Assembly: GCA_017434525.1 (NCBI GenBank)
Contig: JAFRFD010000164.1
Coordinates: 1 to 42,152, forward strand
Direction of reading: 5' to 3'
From: Methanobrevibacter sp.
GTDB taxonomy: Archaea; Methanobacteriota; Methanobacteria; Methanobacteriales; Methanobacteriaceae
DNA: 42,152 nt
Both the position numbers and the translations under genes were made by a program. Positions 8,465 through 18,149 of this stretch are shown here, one piece after another. Position 1 is the first letter of the stretch, and each line of letters opens with the position of its first letter. The notes beneath the pieces were generated by a model. That model saw nothing but the letters and a program-made list of their open reading frames with translations, was not told where the DNA came from and made no database searches.

Positions 8465-8986
8465 TTATATCACCTTTAATGTTTGAATAATGATTTCTGA
8501 TACATTTTCAGGATTGAAAGTATCAGTATTTATAATCAAATCATAGATATCCATATTAGAAATATCTATATTATGAATTTCCATGTATCTTAAGGCTTCA
8601 CTTTTTTCACGAATTATAATTTCGTTTTTGGCCACGTCAACAGATTTTTCTTCCCTTTCAGCTATCCGTTTAGATCTAACATCAAATGGAGTTACTAACC
8701 AAAGTTTTAAATCAGCATTATCAACAAAATAAGCTGATAACCTGCCTTCAATTATTAAGTTTTCTGCTTCCTTGGCCTTTTGAGCTTGCCTTTTATCTAT
8801 TTCTTTATCAATTTCATCATTACCTTCGGCAAATTCGCTAAATTCAAGGACACTCATTCCATGTTCTGCAGCCATTTCTCTAAAGACAAATCCTGCAGAA
8901 ATATACGGAATATTTAACTTCTCACTGAGCAATTCTGCTGTAGTTGTTGTTCCAGTTCCAGCTAACCCGCCGATTGTAATTATCAT
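8465..8986 (-). CDS. cmk: Cytidylate kinase (archaeal type)
   Basis: Phosphorylates CMP and dCMP with ATP in pyrimidine nucleotide salvage. The 173-residue product has the P-loop GGLAGTGTTTT (residues 6-16), the NMP-binding segment with SAGFVFREMA, and the lid region with RIAEREEKS. Length fits the short archaeal Cmk family. Its start codon shares one base with the rpl34e stop codon (8986), so the two are translationally coupled. It sits among ribosomal protein genes, a conserved archaeal arrangement. Confidence 0.95.
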   Translation of the reverse strand: MIITIGGLAGTGTTTTAELLSEKLNIPYISAGFVFREMAAEHGMSVLEFSEFAEGNDEIDKEIDKRQAQKAKEAENLIIEGRLSAYFVDNADLKLWLVTPFDVRSKRIAEREEKSVDVAKNEIIIREKSEALRYMEIHNIDISNMDIYDLIINTDTFNPENVSEIIIQTLKVI

Positions 8987-9252
8987 TATTTTCTAGCCTC
9001 GTTTTTGAAAAGTTTACGAGCACATTTTGAGCATAAGTACCCACCGTATGGACGGCTAGGTCTTTTAGCTGTTTTTGATAATTTTCCAATTTCATATGGA
9101 CGTCCACGAGGAACTCCATGTAACACTGCACCACATTCAGCACAAACGTGCTTAGATGGTTTTTTCTTTTTGTATCTTAAAACATTTTCTCCACCAGGAG
9201 TGTTTTTATGAACTCTTTTATATGATCTTGATCTAAACCTATTTGCAGGCAT
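8986..9252 (-). CDS. rpl34e: 50S ribosomal protein L34e (eL34)
   Basis: Archaeal/eukaryotic large-subunit protein. The 88-residue product shows the L34e features: [26 protein letters not shown] at the N-terminus, and zinc-ribbon cysteines CAEC (36-39 region) and CSKC (near residue 75). The central motif is [26 protein letters not shown]. It follows the DUF106 gene by 124 nt, a gap that contains a 7-bp hairpin (9308-9314 with 9321-9327), and precedes cmk with a one-base overlap. Confidence 0.96.
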   Translation of the reverse strand: MPANRFRSRSYKRVHKNTPGGENVLRYKKKKPSKHVCAECGAVLHGVPRGRPYEIGKLSKTAKRPSRPYGGYLCSKCARKLFKNEARK

Positions 9253-9376
9253 TTAATCACCTAAAATTTAATTAATTGAATAAAATATTTGATAATTGTG
9301 TAATAGCGTATTCTTAAAATAGAATACTATAATATGTCTTTTTCATCATTAATAAATGTATAGTTTAATGGCCAAT

Positions 9377-9952
9377 TTAGAACCCTTGTTTGAATCCTAA
9401 GAATTTTCTTAAAATTTGACTCATACCAAAAGTACAAATCATGTACCACAATAACCAACCGATACCATACGGAGTTGTAGCCTGACCACCATACAGGAAA
9501 CTGCCTATAACATGCCAAATTGGAGTTAATGTAACCCAATAAACTGTTTTCGGCAAGATGATTACCAAATTATGAATAGCAGATGTCCTCATCCAGAAGA
9601 AAATCAGAATAATTGGAACGAATGTGACAATCATCGGTTTGAACTGGTCGGTCATCATTGCAGTTTGATCCTTCATCATTTCAGCCTGTTTAGCTTGCAT
9701 TTCAGCAATTTTCTTACCGTCCCCTCTTTTTTGAGCTTCTCTAAGTTCTTTATTGAAGTCTGACATGGCTTTTTGCTTTTCGTTTAATGCATCTTGGTCA
9801 ACCAAATATTTATTTGCAACAGTAGTAATTAAAGAAACAATGAATGCAATAATTAAAACTGTTAAAGCAGGATTAGTTGGATTTGGGTCTAATGCAAGAA
9901 TAGGATTAAAAATCGCATTCAAGACACCATAAATCGGTCCCATTATATCCAT
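9377..9952 (-). CDS. EMC3/TMCO1 (DUF106) family membrane protein, archaeal Oxa1/YidC-like
   Basis: Predicted membrane protein insertase-like factor; the DUF106 family is the archaeal relative of EMC3/TMCO1/Get1 and YidC. The 191-residue product has a first membrane helix (about 25-45, LTVLIIAFIVSLITTVANKY). A charged cytosolic coiled coil follows (NEKQKAMSDFNKELREAQKRGDGKKIAEMQAKQAEMMK, about 58-95), then membrane segments near 107-122, 135-145 and 160-180. The ATG follows AGAGGTG with 5-nt spacing. Its place between adkA and rpl34e, close to secY, fits a role in membrane protein biogenesis. Confidence 0.9.
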   Translation of the reverse strand: MDIMGPIYGVLNAIFNPILALDPNPTNPALTVLIIAFIVSLITTVANKYLVDQDALNEKQKAMSDFNKELREAQKRGDGKKIAEMQAKQAEMMKDQTAMMTDQFKPMIVTFVPIILIFFWMRTSAIHNLVIILPKTVYWVTLTPIWHVIGSFLYGGQATTPYGIGWLLWYMICTFGMSQILRKFLGFKQGF

Positions 9953-9962
9953 AATTACACCT

Positions 9963-10523
9963 CTATAAATTTAATACATTTACTAATTTTTCAACTGAAG
10001 AATCTAAATGATTATCATGGTTATACAAAATTTTAACAGTAGCTCCAGTCAAAGTAGCATAAGCCATTGAAGTAGCCCTGTTCATTTCTTGATGTAATTG
10101 AATTTCTTTTGCTTTTTGTTTATCTCTAACACGAGTATCATCATTCATTCTTCTGAAAATAATCTCATCAGGATCAGCTTCAATTAAAATAAAAAGATCT
10201 GGTTTTAATTGTTCTAAAACCCAAATTGGAAGACCTGGCAAGAAACCGGATGGAGTATTGATAGTACAATGAGTATCTACAATAACATTATCCTTTTCAG
10301 ATCTTTCTTTAATTTCTTTAGCAGCTTTTGCTTGAATTTCCTTTTGGGTTTCAGCTGATAATTTCCTTAAAGCATCCCTATCTTGAACAATATTTTCCTT
10401 AATAGCTATTTCAGTCATTATGTCCCCATAATTTAAATGAACATAATCGACTTTATCTAAAGCCCTACCAAGTAAAGTAGAACTTCCAGAACCTGGAATT
10501 CCTGTTAATACTACTAATTTCAA
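9963..10523 (-). CDS. adkA: Adenylate kinase, archaeal type
   Basis: Interconverts ATP+AMP and 2 ADP. The 186-residue product carries the P-loop GIPGSGSST (8-16), the archaeal-type NMP and lid segments (VDTHCTINTPSGFLPGLP and RRMNDDTRVRD), and matches the compact trimeric archaeal adenylate kinase length. It follows secY by about 43 nt and is 10 nt before the DUF106 gene, the standard secY-adkA order. Confidence 0.95.
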   Translation of the reverse strand: MKLVVLTGIPGSGSSTLLGRALDKVDYVHLNYGDIMTEIAIKENIVQDRDALRKLSAETQKEIQAKAAKEIKERSEKDNVIVDTHCTINTPSGFLPGLPIWVLEQLKPDLFILIEADPDEIIFRRMNDDTRVRDKQKAKEIQLHQEMNRATSMAYATLTGATVKILYNHDNHLDSSVEKLVNVLNL

Positions 10524-10566
10524 TTTAATCCCTCACCTTTTATAAAAAAGATAAATATTAGGAGAA

Positions 10567-11925
10567 TTAGTCTCCTAAGAATTTTCTAAGAAGTGGATTT
10601 GATGACATGAGCTGTTCCTCTGCCATTTCTTCATAAAGTTTATGAACAATACCTACAGTAAGCAATACACCAGTACCTCCACCTAAAGCACCGGTTAAAT
10701 CTGCAAGGAAAGCAATTAAACCTACATAAATACCACTGATAATGGTAAGTGCAGGAATATATTTTTTCAATATTTTATATAATTGACGTTTACTACTTCT
10801 AAAACCAGGTATTTGAATACCGGAATTATAAAGTTGTTCTGAAATCTTTTTAGCATTTAATCCACTGATTTCAACCCATAGATATGAGAACAACATACAA
10901 CATGCTATAAAGAATATTGCATATATTAATACATGGATTGGTTCTGTAATAAACATTTCCAATTTAGGTGTTGACAATAACCATGCAATACCATCTACCG
11001 CTTTACCCTTTTCAATGTGACCTAAAAGCGGAACACCGATTTTTTGGAAAACATTAGCAAAAAGGGTTACGTTTACAAGCAATGCACTGGTTAAAATTAC
11101 CGGCATGTTACTTGAGTAAACAAATTTCAATGGGTATTTACCAACAGACCCTCTGATTCTTCCATGACCTCTTACACTACCGTGGGAAATAGGAATTTCC
11201 ACTCTCATTGATTCACCATAAAGAACAACCAGGAATACAATGATGGTTGCTATTAATGGGATTAAAACTGAAAGGTCATAAACGCCCATTGTAGCGTTTT
11301 GGATAAATTTAGGAATAATTCCTGCAAATAATCCATCAGTACCTTGTAAAATACTGAATGAACCAACAACAATTTGTTGACATACACCTGCAGCAATGAA
11401 TAAACCGATACCACTACCGAATCCCCATTTGGATACAACTTCGTCAAGGTAGATAATGACTAAAGCACCTACAACAAGTTGTAAAATTAAAAGTGCAGTG
11501 TAAGAACCATCTATAGGCACTAAATTACCAGTTAATACTAAAACAGAAGCTTCAAATAAAGTAAAAACTATTGACAATACTTTTTGAGTAGCTTGAAAAT
11601 GAGATTTATCCTTATGAGATGACAAATCTAAATCCAAAAGATTAGAACCTACTAACAATTGCAATACAATTGAAGCAGTAACAATAGGACCAATTCCTAA
11701 TGTAAGAATTGAACCAAAACTCCCCGCCATAACAGCTCTTAATTGAGCAAATTGATCTATAGCACCTGGAGCTAAACCATACAAAGGAATTAAAGTTAAA
11801 AAGTAATATAAAACTAAAACCACTGCAGTCCATTTAAGTTTTTCATTGAAATCTTCCCTATGAACTGGAGATTTAACTTCAGGAATAACTTTAAATATTG
11901 GCTCTAATACTTCTAGTGATGACAT
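10567..11925 (-). CDS. secY: Preprotein translocase subunit SecY (Sec61 alpha)
   Basis: Channel-forming subunit of the Sec translocon in the cytoplasmic membrane. The 452-residue product has the SecY N-terminal helix and TM1 (VLVLYYFLTLIPLYGL), the plug region after it, and about ten hydrophobic segments. The conserved loop GKYPLKFVYSSNMPVILTSA lies before TM7, and GFRSSKRQ in the C-terminal cytosolic loop is important for ribosome docking. It follows rpl15 by 30 nt in the classical spc order. Length is normal. Confidence 0.97.
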   Translation of the reverse strand: MSSLEVLEPIFKVIPEVKSPVHREDFNEKLKWTAVVLVLYYFLTLIPLYGLAPGAIDQFAQLRAVMAGSFGSILTLGIGPIVTASIVLQLLVGSNLLDLDLSSHKDKSHFQATQKVLSIVFTLFEASVLVLTGNLVPIDGSYTALLILQLVVGALVIIYLDEVVSKWGFGSGIGLFIAAGVCQQIVVGSFSILQGTDGLFAGIIPKFIQNATMGVYDLSVLIPLIATIIVFLVVLYGESMRVEIPISHGSVRGHGRIRGSVGKYPLKFVYSSNMPVILTSALLVNVTLFANVFQKIGVPLLGHIEKGKAVDGIAWLLSTPKLEMFITEPIHVLIYAIFFIACCMLFSYLWVEISGLNAKKISEQLYNSGIQIPGFRSSKRQLYKILKKYIPALTIISGIYVGLIAFLADLTGALGGGTGVLLTVGIVHKLYEEMAEEQLMSSNPLLRKFLGD

Positions 11926-11955
11926 TTTCTTCCTCGATAAATATTATAAAGGAAG

Positions 11956-12393
11956 CTATAATTCTATAGCTTCTCCCCCTAATTCTTCAATTTTTTCGAT
12001 TGCACCAGCGGAAAATTTAGGTGCTGAAATTTTGAAAGTTTTGGTAATGCTACCTTTAGCTAAAACTTTATCATAACCTAATTCAGTCACATCAATAACG
12101 ATTGCATCGCCGTCTTTTGATGCTTTTCCACTTGCAATTAAATTTTCAGCTTGTTCTTCTAAGTAACTTAAATTAACAGCATTGACTTTTTTAATCATTT
12201 TTTGAGGTCTTTTGAAACCGTGTTTACCAAAGTGGTCAGGGTCGTGAATTACAGTCCAGGTCCAGTGTTGTTTACCCATACCTGCTTTACCTTTTCCACC
12301 TTTGTTACCTGCACCTCTACGTTTTTTGGTACAGCCTCCACCGTTGGATCTAGAACCTCTTTGTTTGTTAATTTTACGTTTTGTTCTAATCAT
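11956..12393 (-). CDS. rpl15: 50S ribosomal protein L15 (uL15)
   Basis: Large-subunit assembly protein. The 145-residue product begins MIRTKRKINKQRGSRSNGGG and has the glycine-rich GAGNKGGKGKAGMGKQHWTW stretch typical of archaeal L15, ending with the L15/L18e fold region (KVLAKGSITKTFKISAPKFSAGAIEKIEELGG). It follows rpl30 by 15 nt and precedes secY. Confidence 0.96.
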   Translation of the reverse strand: MIRTKRKINKQRGSRSNGGGCTKKRRGAGNKGGKGKAGMGKQHWTWTVIHDPDHFGKHGFKRPQKMIKKVNAVNLSYLEEQAENLIASGKASKDGDAIVIDVTELGYDKVLAKGSITKTFKISAPKFSAGAIEKIEELGGEAIEL

Positions 12394-12408
12394 AATAATA
12401 CACCTGAT

Positions 12409-12867
12409 TTAAAGCATTCTTTTTGCAAGATCTTTAATTTCTTCTCCCCTGTAACCTAAAGATCCTCCTTCGTTTACAGATAAACGGATGTCTTCATATC
12501 CTTTTCTTGGAGGGTGTAAACGGAATACAGGTTTAATACCTACATCAGCTAATTTAACATCAGAATTAATTAAAGCTTCAGCTAATTCCTGAATGTTGCT
12601 GTAATCTGTATTTTCTGCAACATATTCATCAGTGACTTTAACATTACCTGGAAGTCTACCTCTTTTAGCAATGATTGCTGCTAAAGTTTCAGCATCGATT
12701 TCTCCCCAAGTGATGTAATCCTTAGCTTTTTGAAGCATACCTTCGTAACTAGGATTTTCTTCAACTAAAACTGCATGGCTGATTCTGTTAAGTCTTAACA
12801 TGTCTAAAGTGTCAGCAACTTTTTGAATGACACCGGTTGTTCCTCTAACTCTAATAACTAAAAACAT
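12409..12867 (-). CDS. rpl30: 50S ribosomal protein L30 (uL30)
   Basis: Large-subunit protein of the long archaeal L30/L7e form. The 152-residue product starts [29 protein letters not shown], the L30 signature, and continues through [30 protein letters not shown], typical of archaeal/eukaryotic L7. It lies between rps5 (11-nt gap) and rpl15 in conserved order. Confidence 0.96.
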   Translation of the reverse strand: MFLVIRVRGTTGVIQKVADTLDMLRLNRISHAVLVEENPSYEGMLQKAKDYITWGEIDAETLAAIIAKRGRLPGNVKVTDEYVAENTDYSNIQELAEALINSDVKLADVGIKPVFRLHPPRKGYEDIRLSVNEGGSLGYRGEEIKDLAKRML

Positions 12868-12878
12868 ATAATCACCAT

Positions 12879-13520
12879 CTAGTAGTTAACTCCCATCTTT
12901 TTAAGGTCTTCTTTAGAAGCTTTAACATTACTTAATTCTTTTAAAGCGTTGAATACTGCGTTAGCAAAGTTAACAGTGGTTTGGGTTTGACCGAAAGTTT
13001 GAGACCATACATCGTGAATACCAGCAAGTTTTAAGATAGTTTTACCTACATCACCAACTACTAAACCTACACCTGCAGGAGCTGGCATTAAAGTAACGCT
13101 TACACTACTGGATTTACCTTGTACTTTGAAAGGTACGGTGTGTTCTCTTCCACAAACACAACCCCAATCTCCACAGCCTCTTCTTACTTTGATAATGTTG
13201 TATTTAGCATTGTCAACAGCTTTTCTGATAGCTGGACCTACTTCTTTAGCTTTACCTTGACCTAATCCAACGTATCCATCTTTGTTACCTACAGCAACAA
13301 TTACTCTGAAATTAACTTTTCTACCAGATTTGTGCATCCTTTGAACTAAGTTAACATCCATTACTTCTTCTTCTAAATCTGGAATTAAGGCATCAACTAT
13401 TTCTAATTCCATAATTGGAAGACCTTTTTCAAAAATTTCATCGATATCAGTAATGGTTCCATCTTTAACCATTTTACCCATTTTGGTTTTAGGTTCCCAT
13501 TCATCAATATTAAAACTCAT
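12879..13520 (-). CDS. rps5: 30S ribosomal protein S5 (uS5)
   Basis: Small-subunit protein involved in decoding accuracy. The 213-residue product has the double-stranded RNA-binding half with [19 protein letters not shown] and the C-terminal half with [27 protein letters not shown]. The Cys-containing [19 protein letters not shown] insert is the archaeal/eukaryotic (S2e) form. It starts 2 nt after the rpl18 stop, so translation is coupled. Confidence 0.97.
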   Translation of the reverse strand: MSFNIDEWEPKTKMGKMVKDGTITDIDEIFEKGLPIMELEIVDALIPDLEEEVMDVNLVQRMHKSGRKVNFRVIVAVGNKDGYVGLGQGKAKEVGPAIRKAVDNAKYNIIKVRRGCGDWGCVCGREHTVPFKVQGKSSSVSVTLMPAPAGVGLVVGDVGKTILKLAGIHDVWSQTFGQTQTTVNFANAVFNALKELSNVKASKEDLKKMGVNY

Positions 13521-13522
13521 AG

Positions 13523-14104
13523 TTATACCTCTGCCTCATCAATATTTTTTAAAGTTTCATCAAAGTTTTCAGGTAAATCTGTTGGATTGAGACCTCTTTC
13601 CAAATACTTTGAGAATTTTGCAGCAACATCTTCAGCACTTAAAGATTCAGCATAATTTGCAACATGCTCTCCTCTGATACGTTCATCTTCTGGGAAAATG
13701 AAGTCACCGTGAGGAACTTCTAAACCTGCATCAACAGCACCTTTGAGAGCTGCGAAAACTTTAGATCCTTTAATAGGAGATTTTAAACCAATATCTAAAA
13801 TTGCATAGTCAACATCTTTAGCTAAAGCTCTTTTAGCACAGAGATATCCAGTTAAGTAAAATGCGGAAAGGTTGCTAGTATTTCCTTTGTATCCAAATCC
13901 TTCTAATTGTTTACTTACTGCAGAAGCAACAGTGATATCTCCTTCTGGAGCATAATCAATAACTTGTACAGTCGCATGAGCATTGGAAACTCTAACAACT
14001 AAACGGGATTTTTCGTAATCTACCAATTTGATTCTAGCACCGTAATCGGTTTTTCCTTCTCTTCTTCTTCTGAAAGCTACTTTGTAATTAGTTCCTTGTG
14101 CCAT
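13523..14104 (-). CDS. rpl18: 50S ribosomal protein L18 (uL18)
   Basis: 5S rRNA-binding large-subunit protein. The 193-residue product has the archaeal L18 N-terminus ([35 protein letters not shown]), the central [18 protein letters not shown] helix (here [14 protein letters not shown]) and the acidic C-terminus. Spacing to both rpl19e and rps5 is 2 nt. Length is usual for archaea. Confidence 0.97.
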   Translation of the reverse strand: MAQGTNYKVAFRRRREGKTDYGARIKLVDYEKSRLVVRVSNAHATVQVIDYAPEGDITVASAVSKQLEGFGYKGNTSNLSAFYLTGYLCAKRALAKDVDYAILDIGLKSPIKGSKVFAALKGAVDAGLEVPHGDFIFPEDERIRGEHVANYAESLSAEDVAAKFSKYLERGLNPTDLPENFDETLKNIDEAEV

Positions 14105-14106
14105 GT

Positions 14107-14562
14107 TTAGTCATCTCCTTTAATTAAATCATGGTCACGGGCGTAGTTTCTCATGTAAGATTTACTTCTAAATGCGCCACCCTTAGCCATTTTGTATAAT
14201 TTACGATAGGTAGTTGCATCAATTACTTCTTCTTCACGCATTTCTTTAAGATCTTTCCTTAAAGCTCTGATAGTAGTCATCCATGCTTTTTTCTTAGGTG
14301 TACGTGCTTTTTTAGCACCTTTAATACTACCTCTACCTTTTCTTTTACCTTTTGCTTTTTGTTCTTTGATTTTTTTAGATCTGTAGCTACTATTACCTTT
14401 TTGAGGTTTTGCTTTAATAGCTCCATCATTTATTAACTGCTTTACTCCTTCTCTGGTAATCGCCATGGATACTTCTTCTAATCTTTCTGGATCAATCCAT
14501 ACACGATTAAGACCAACTTTGAGTATACTAGCAGCTAATCTTTTTTGAGTTGTAAGATTCAT
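14107..14562 (-). CDS. rpl19e: 50S ribosomal protein L19e (eL19)
   Basis: Archaeal/eukaryotic large-subunit protein. The 151-residue product starts MNLTTQKRLAASILKVGLNRVWIDPERLEEV, the L19e signature, then a very basic region (KIKEQKAKGKRKGRGSIKGAKKARTPKKKAW) and a C-terminal helix pair. The ATG is preceded by GGAGGA. Unlike its neighbours it is separated from the upstream rpl32e by 138 nt containing three dyads, so it may have its own promoter or leader control. Confidence 0.97.
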   Translation of the reverse strand: MNLTTQKRLAASILKVGLNRVWIDPERLEEVSMAITREGVKQLINDGAIKAKPQKGNSSYRSKKIKEQKAKGKRKGRGSIKGAKKARTPKKKAWMTTIRALRKDLKEMREEEVIDATTYRKLYKMAKGGAFRSKSYMRNYARDHDLIKGDD

Positions 14563-14578
14563 GTATATAATCCTCCAT

Positions 14579-14679
14579 TCAGCGTAGCTGATAAATTTAG
14601 ATAATATCTAAATTCCCTTTTTTTTAATATTTTTAATTTAACCAGTCAAATCAATTCAAATAAAGCCCCGGAATTGATT
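14579..14679 (-). promoter_or_regulatory. Dyad-rich leader between rpl32e and rpl19e
   Basis: In a cluster where genes usually abut, this 138-nt gap holds three perfect inverted repeats. They are 14579-14583 with 14587-14591 (5 bp, next to the Shine-Dalgarno), a 21-bp palindrome 14594-14614 (AATTTAGATA/TATCTAAATT around one base), and 14649-14657 with 14671-14679 (9 bp). A TTTATAAG sequence near the upstream end could be a TATA box. Leader-based control of rpl19e and downstream genes is inferred. Confidence 0.4.
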
Positions 14680-14700
14680 CAACTTATAAATATGAATAAT

Positions 14701-15030
14701 TTATTTGTTTAAAACTTTTATTCCGAGTTCTGATGCTTTTTCTAACATCAAAGCTTTTTTCCTTTTACCGATAGAAGCGCTTATTCTTGCAGCATCAGTT
14801 GCTGGGTCTAAGTCTTCTAACTCTTTCATATTATGAACAAGAACATCGTTGTACCCTGAAGGGTGTAAGTCCCTTATTGCTCTAGGGGTTCTGTAACCAA
14901 TAGCTGGCATGTCAGGTTTTCCTGCTTCATATCTTCTCATTTTACTGGTTTTACCTCTAGGGCGTCTCCATTTGATTCCAAGTTTTTTATAACGAGCATA
15001 TTCTTGTCTTTTAAATCTTTTATTAGCCAT
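14701..15030 (-). CDS. rpl32e: 50S ribosomal protein L32e (eL32)
   Basis: Archaeal/eukaryotic large-subunit protein. The 109-residue product contains FKRQEYARYKKLGIKWRRPRGKTSKMRR and the signature GYRTPRAIRDLHPSGYNDVLVHN. It is a short archaeal version without an N-terminal extension. It follows rpl6 by 14 nt, behind GGTGA, in conserved order. Confidence 0.96.
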   Translation of the reverse strand: MANKRFKRQEYARYKKLGIKWRRPRGKTSKMRRYEAGKPDMPAIGYRTPRAIRDLHPSGYNDVLVHNMKELEDLDPATDAARISASIGKRKKALMLEKASELGIKVLNK

Positions 15031-15044
15031 TTAAATCACCAAAT

Positions 15045-15581
15045 CTATTCTTTGCTAGTTAAGTATATTCCATCTTGGAATACTCTAGGATCTCTTCCTT
15101 TAATTTTAGTTGCTTGTTCTAAGTTAGCCATAGTTTGACCAACATATTCCTTATTAATACCGGTAATTGTTACCTCATCACCTTTAACTACTACTTTAGT
15201 GTCTCCAACTATTTTAGCAGTTCTAGGGTATTTTTCCCCGAGGAAATTAGAAATTACAACAGTATCTTTTTTAGGCTCTACTTTCATTGGAAAGTGAGCG
15301 TATACTATTTTCATATGATATTCGAAACCATCGGTTACACCAGTAATCATATTGTTAATGTGTGCTCTGGTGGTTCCAATCATTGCTTTATCTTTCTTTT
15401 TAGGAAATGCAGTTTCTAAAACTACTTTGTCCGCATCTTCTTTAATACTTACATTAGGATAAGTAAATTTTCTGGAGTTTTCTCCATTAGGTCCTTTTAC
15501 AGAGACCTCATTATTTTCAATTATAACTTCAACGCCTTCAGGGATTTCAATTTCTTCCCTTATAGCTGCAGCTACTACCAT
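15045..15581 (-). CDS. rpl6: 50S ribosomal protein L6 (uL6)
   Basis: Large-subunit protein near the factor-binding site, made of two similar beta-rich domains. The 178-residue product has [33 protein letters not shown] at the N-terminus. The C-terminal domain includes [29 protein letters not shown] and the conserved [12 protein letters not shown] end. It lies 8 nt after rps8. Confidence 0.97.
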   Translation of the reverse strand: MVVAAAIREEIEIPEGVEVIIENNEVSVKGPNGENSRKFTYPNVSIKEDADKVVLETAFPKKKDKAMIGTTRAHINNMITGVTDGFEYHMKIVYAHFPMKVEPKKDTVVISNFLGEKYPRTAKIVGDTKVVVKGDEVTITGINKEYVGQTMANLEQATKIKGRDPRVFQDGIYLTSKE

Positions 15582-15589
15582 TATATCAC

Positions 15590-15982
15590 CTAGTACATGT
15601 AAGCCAACAAACGTCCGCCAATTCCTTTTTCCTTAGCCTCGTTGTGAGTCATAATTCCTTCAGGAGTGGTTAGGATTAAAATACCAAAGTTTTTTGCTGG
15701 CAAATATCTTTTTTCAAATTTCTCAAATTCATCTTTCTTAACAGCGTGACGAGGTTTAATAACACCACATTTGTTGATGTTACCAATTAATTCAACAGTG
15801 AATTTACCTGCCCTGTTATCATCAATATATTCAAAATTACCAATATAATTCTCTTTTTGCATAGTGCTTAAAACTTGTCCAATCAATTTGGAAGCAGGGG
15901 AAATAACACAAGAGTCATTTACTTGTAATTCGTTATTTCTGATGTTAGTTAAAGCATCTGCAAGAGGATCCATAAGACTCAT
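15590..15982 (-). CDS. rps8: 30S ribosomal protein S8 (uS8)
   Basis: Central-domain 16S rRNA-binding protein. The 130-residue product starts [18 protein letters not shown] and ends with [33 protein letters not shown], the S8 C-terminal signature with the conserved GG(R/K)LLAY. It follows rps14 by 11 nt. Confidence 0.97.
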   Translation of the reverse strand: MSLMDPLADALTNIRNNELQVNDSCVISPASKLIGQVLSTMQKENYIGNFEYIDDNRAGKFTVELIGNINKCGVIKPRHAVKKDEFEKFEKRYLPAKNFGILILTTPEGIMTHNEAKEKGIGGRLLAYMY

Positions 15983-15993
15983 ATTTAAAACCT

Positions 15994-16137
15994 CTAATTA
16001 TATTTTTTAAATCCCATTTTAGGAGCAACTTCCCTAAAACATTGTCTGCATAAATTTATGCCATATCTACTAACCATTGCAGAATGGTCTCCGCAACGAC
16101 TACATTTTTTTGAAGCTTTACCGTATTTTCTTGGCAA
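15994..16137 (-). CDS. rps14: 30S ribosomal protein S14 (uS14), zinc-binding
   Basis: Small-subunit head protein. The 47-residue product begins [20 protein letters not shown] and ends [17 protein letters not shown], with a C-x2-C...C-x2-C zinc site as in archaeal S14/S29. The only sensible start is a TTG at 16137, 4-5 nt after GGTGA. It is flanked by rpl5 (9-nt gap) and rps8, exactly where S14 is expected. It is short and TTG-started, so automatic gene callers could miss it. Confidence 0.95.
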   Translation of the reverse strand: MPRKYGKASKKCSRCGDHSAMVSRYGINLCRQCFREVAPKMGFKKYN

Positions 16138-16146
16138 AATATCACC

Positions 16147-16659
16147 TTATTCAGTCACATAATTAACATTAAAGTTTTCTTCCATAAATTTCATAGTTTC
16201 TTCTTTAGAAATTCTATGTTTTTGAGGAACTTTCTTTTGTCTGATTTTTCTTTTAGCAATTCTGTAACCTGGTTTTTCAAAAGTGACAGAAACGTTCATA
16301 CCAAAGATACCGATATCTGGGTTGTATCTCATACCTGGAATATCAATGTGTTCTCTGATACCAAAAGAAAGGTTTCCTTGTGCATCGAATTGAGTAGGTT
16401 TAATATTTCTACTGATACCTTCTAAAACCATATCGATTGCTTTGTCAGCTTTATCTCCACGTAAAGTTAATTTACATGCGATTGGTTGTTTTTTCCTAAT
16501 TCCCCATTCAGGGTTAGTGACTTTAGAGAAAGTTTTTACAGGAGTTTGATCGAACATTTCTTCTAAGAGTGTGATAGCACGAGATAATTTTTCACCTGCT
16601 TCTCCAACACCAATACTAACAGTAGCTTTTTCGATACGTACTTCATTCATTGGGTTCAT
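16147..16659 (-). CDS. rpl5: 50S ribosomal protein L5 (uL5)
   Basis: 5S rRNA- and P-site tRNA-contacting large-subunit protein. The 170-residue product has [26 protein letters not shown] and [40 protein letters not shown], archaeal L5 motifs. The ATG at 16659 follows GGAGGT with 6-nt spacing and overlaps the rps4e stop region, so it is coupled; a second in-frame ATG nine bases on has poorer spacing. Confidence 0.97.
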   Translation of the reverse strand: MNPMNEVRIEKATVSIGVGEAGEKLSRAITLLEEMFDQTPVKTFSKVTNPEWGIRKKQPIACKLTLRGDKADKAIDMVLEGISRNIKPTQFDAQGNLSFGIREHIDIPGMRYNPDIGIFGMNVSVTFEKPGYRIAKRKIRQKKVPQKHRISKEETMKFMEENFNVNYVTE

Positions 16660-17384
16660 TTATTAACCTCCAATAAAGATATTGCTGGTGCATCTGTACC
16701 AACAACAAACGCATAATCTTTTAAAGTTAAAAATTCATCTTTTGAACTATTTTCAATAATAATAGTATTCGGATTAGAAGATTTATTTTCAATAATTTCA
16801 CTTACGGTACCTAATTCACCGGTGTGTTTACCACCAGTAACTAAAACTGTAGCTCCTTCTTGTAAAGGATAAACTTCAGCGATTTCTTGTTCAGGTACTT
16901 TTAAAGAAATAACATCTCCAACAGAGTAAGCGTCTTCATCAATGATAACATTTTTACCATCATGAAGGTTTAATTGAGTTTTTCCGCCTTTAATAGTGGA
17001 TTTGTTAACAATTTTAGATAATTTAGAACTATTATCATCAATTAAGTCTAATTGTAATCTGCCTTTTCTATCTAAAAGAACTCTGTAAGATTCACCAGTT
17101 TTTGGAATTTCAACAACATCCATGAAACCAACTGGGAATTTGTAATCTTTTACAACTCTTCCATCTACTAAAACATTACCAGAGTTGATGATTCTTTTTG
17201 CTTCTCTGGAATTATCAGCTAATTTTAAAACATCCCTGATAACTAAAGTTAATGGAATTGAATCTTCAATGGAATGAGAACCTGCGGAAGGTTTTACAGT
17301 CCAGGTATCTTCTTTAGGATGAATAGGCCAGGATTTTGGTGCTTTGTATCTTTTAAGATGTTTTCTAGATCCCATTTTAGCCAT
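16656..17384 (-). CDS. rps4e: 30S ribosomal protein S4e (eS4)
   Basis: Archaeal/eukaryotic small-subunit protein. The 242-residue product starts [33 protein letters not shown], the S4e signature. It then has an S4-like RNA-binding domain ([34 protein letters not shown]) and a C-terminal KOW motif ([24 protein letters not shown]). It lies 1 nt after rpl24 and overlaps the rpl5 start. Confidence 0.97.
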   Translation of the reverse strand: MAKMGSRKHLKRYKAPKSWPIHPKEDTWTVKPSAGSHSIEDSIPLTLVIRDVLKLADNSREAKRIINSGNVLVDGRVVKDYKFPVGFMDVVEIPKTGESYRVLLDRKGRLQLDLIDDNSSKLSKIVNKSTIKGGKTQLNLHDGKNVIIDEDAYSVGDVISLKVPEQEIAEVYPLQEGATVLVTGGKHTGELGTVSEIIENKSSNPNTIIIENSSKDEFLTLKDYAFVVGTDAPAISLLEVNK

Positions 17385-17385
17385 A

Positions 17386-17736
17386 TTAATTATCTCCTTT
17401 ATTTTTAATTCTTTTATCGTCTTTTAAATCTGCATCAATAATTATTAAGTTAGATGGATCTACTGGGAGAAATGTAGAAGTTCCGTCAGGTTTTGATAAA
17501 GTAACTTCTTCAATTGTTACTTTGTATGAACCATAATCTACGCTGAGGACTTCACCTTCATGTCCTTTGAAATCTCCACGGAGTACTCTAACTTTATCTC
17601 CTGATCTTAAAGGTAAAGTTCTGGTACCGACTTTTTCCCTTAAATCTTTACTTAAAGAAGCACTTAAATATTTTCCACGTGCATGAGCAGGAGCATTATA
17701 AAGAGCTTTTCTTTGTTTTCTTGGTTGTTTTGACAT
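17386..17736 (-). CDS. rpl24: 50S ribosomal protein L24 (uL24)
   Basis: Large-subunit assembly initiator. The 116-residue product has the archaeal/eukaryotic L26-type N-terminus ([25 protein letters not shown]) and a KOW motif in [33 protein letters not shown]. It follows rpl14 by 8 nt and precedes rps4e. Confidence 0.96.
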   Translation of the reverse strand: MSKQPRKQRKALYNAPAHARGKYLSASLSKDLREKVGTRTLPLRSGDKVRVLRGDFKGHEGEVLSVDYGSYKVTIEEVTLSKPDGTSTFLPVDPSNLIIIDADLKDDKRIKNKGDN

Positions 17737-17744
17737 TTTTTCAC

Positions 17745-18143
17745 CTATACTAAAATACTTGCTGCACTACCAACACTAGGCCATCTGTCAGCTGCTTCTT
17801 TAGCTACAGGACCTCTAATTTCAGATCCTTTTAAAATTCCTTCAGGAGTAATGATAACTGCCGCATTGTCTTCAAATTTAACACGAAGACCATCAGCACG
17901 CCTGTATTCCTTTTTTTGTCTAATTACAACTGCGTTAACAATTTCTCTTCTCATATCAGCAGTTCCTTTTTTAACAGAAGCAACAACTAAATCTCCAACA
18001 CCAGCAACGTCGAGTCTTCTTCTTACACCTTTAAATCCTTTTACGGAAATAATTTCGATTTCACGTGCACCAGTATTATCAACACATTGGAGTCTTGCTC
18101 CAATTGGTAATGCTTTAGTTACACTTGAGGTTAATGGTTTCAT
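17745..18143 (-). CDS. rpl14: 50S ribosomal protein L14 (uL14)
   Basis: Large-subunit protein at the subunit interface. The 132-residue product contains [45 protein letters not shown], the L14 core, and ends [23 protein letters not shown], the archaeal/eukaryotic end. It lies 6 nt after rps17. Confidence 0.97.
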   Translation of the reverse strand: MKPLTSSVTKALPIGARLQCVDNTGAREIEIISVKGFKGVRRRLDVAGVGDLVVASVKKGTADMRREIVNAVVIRQKKEYRRADGLRVKFEDNAAVIITPEGILKGSEIRGPVAKEAADRWPSVGSAASILV

Positions 18144-18149
18144 AATTAA

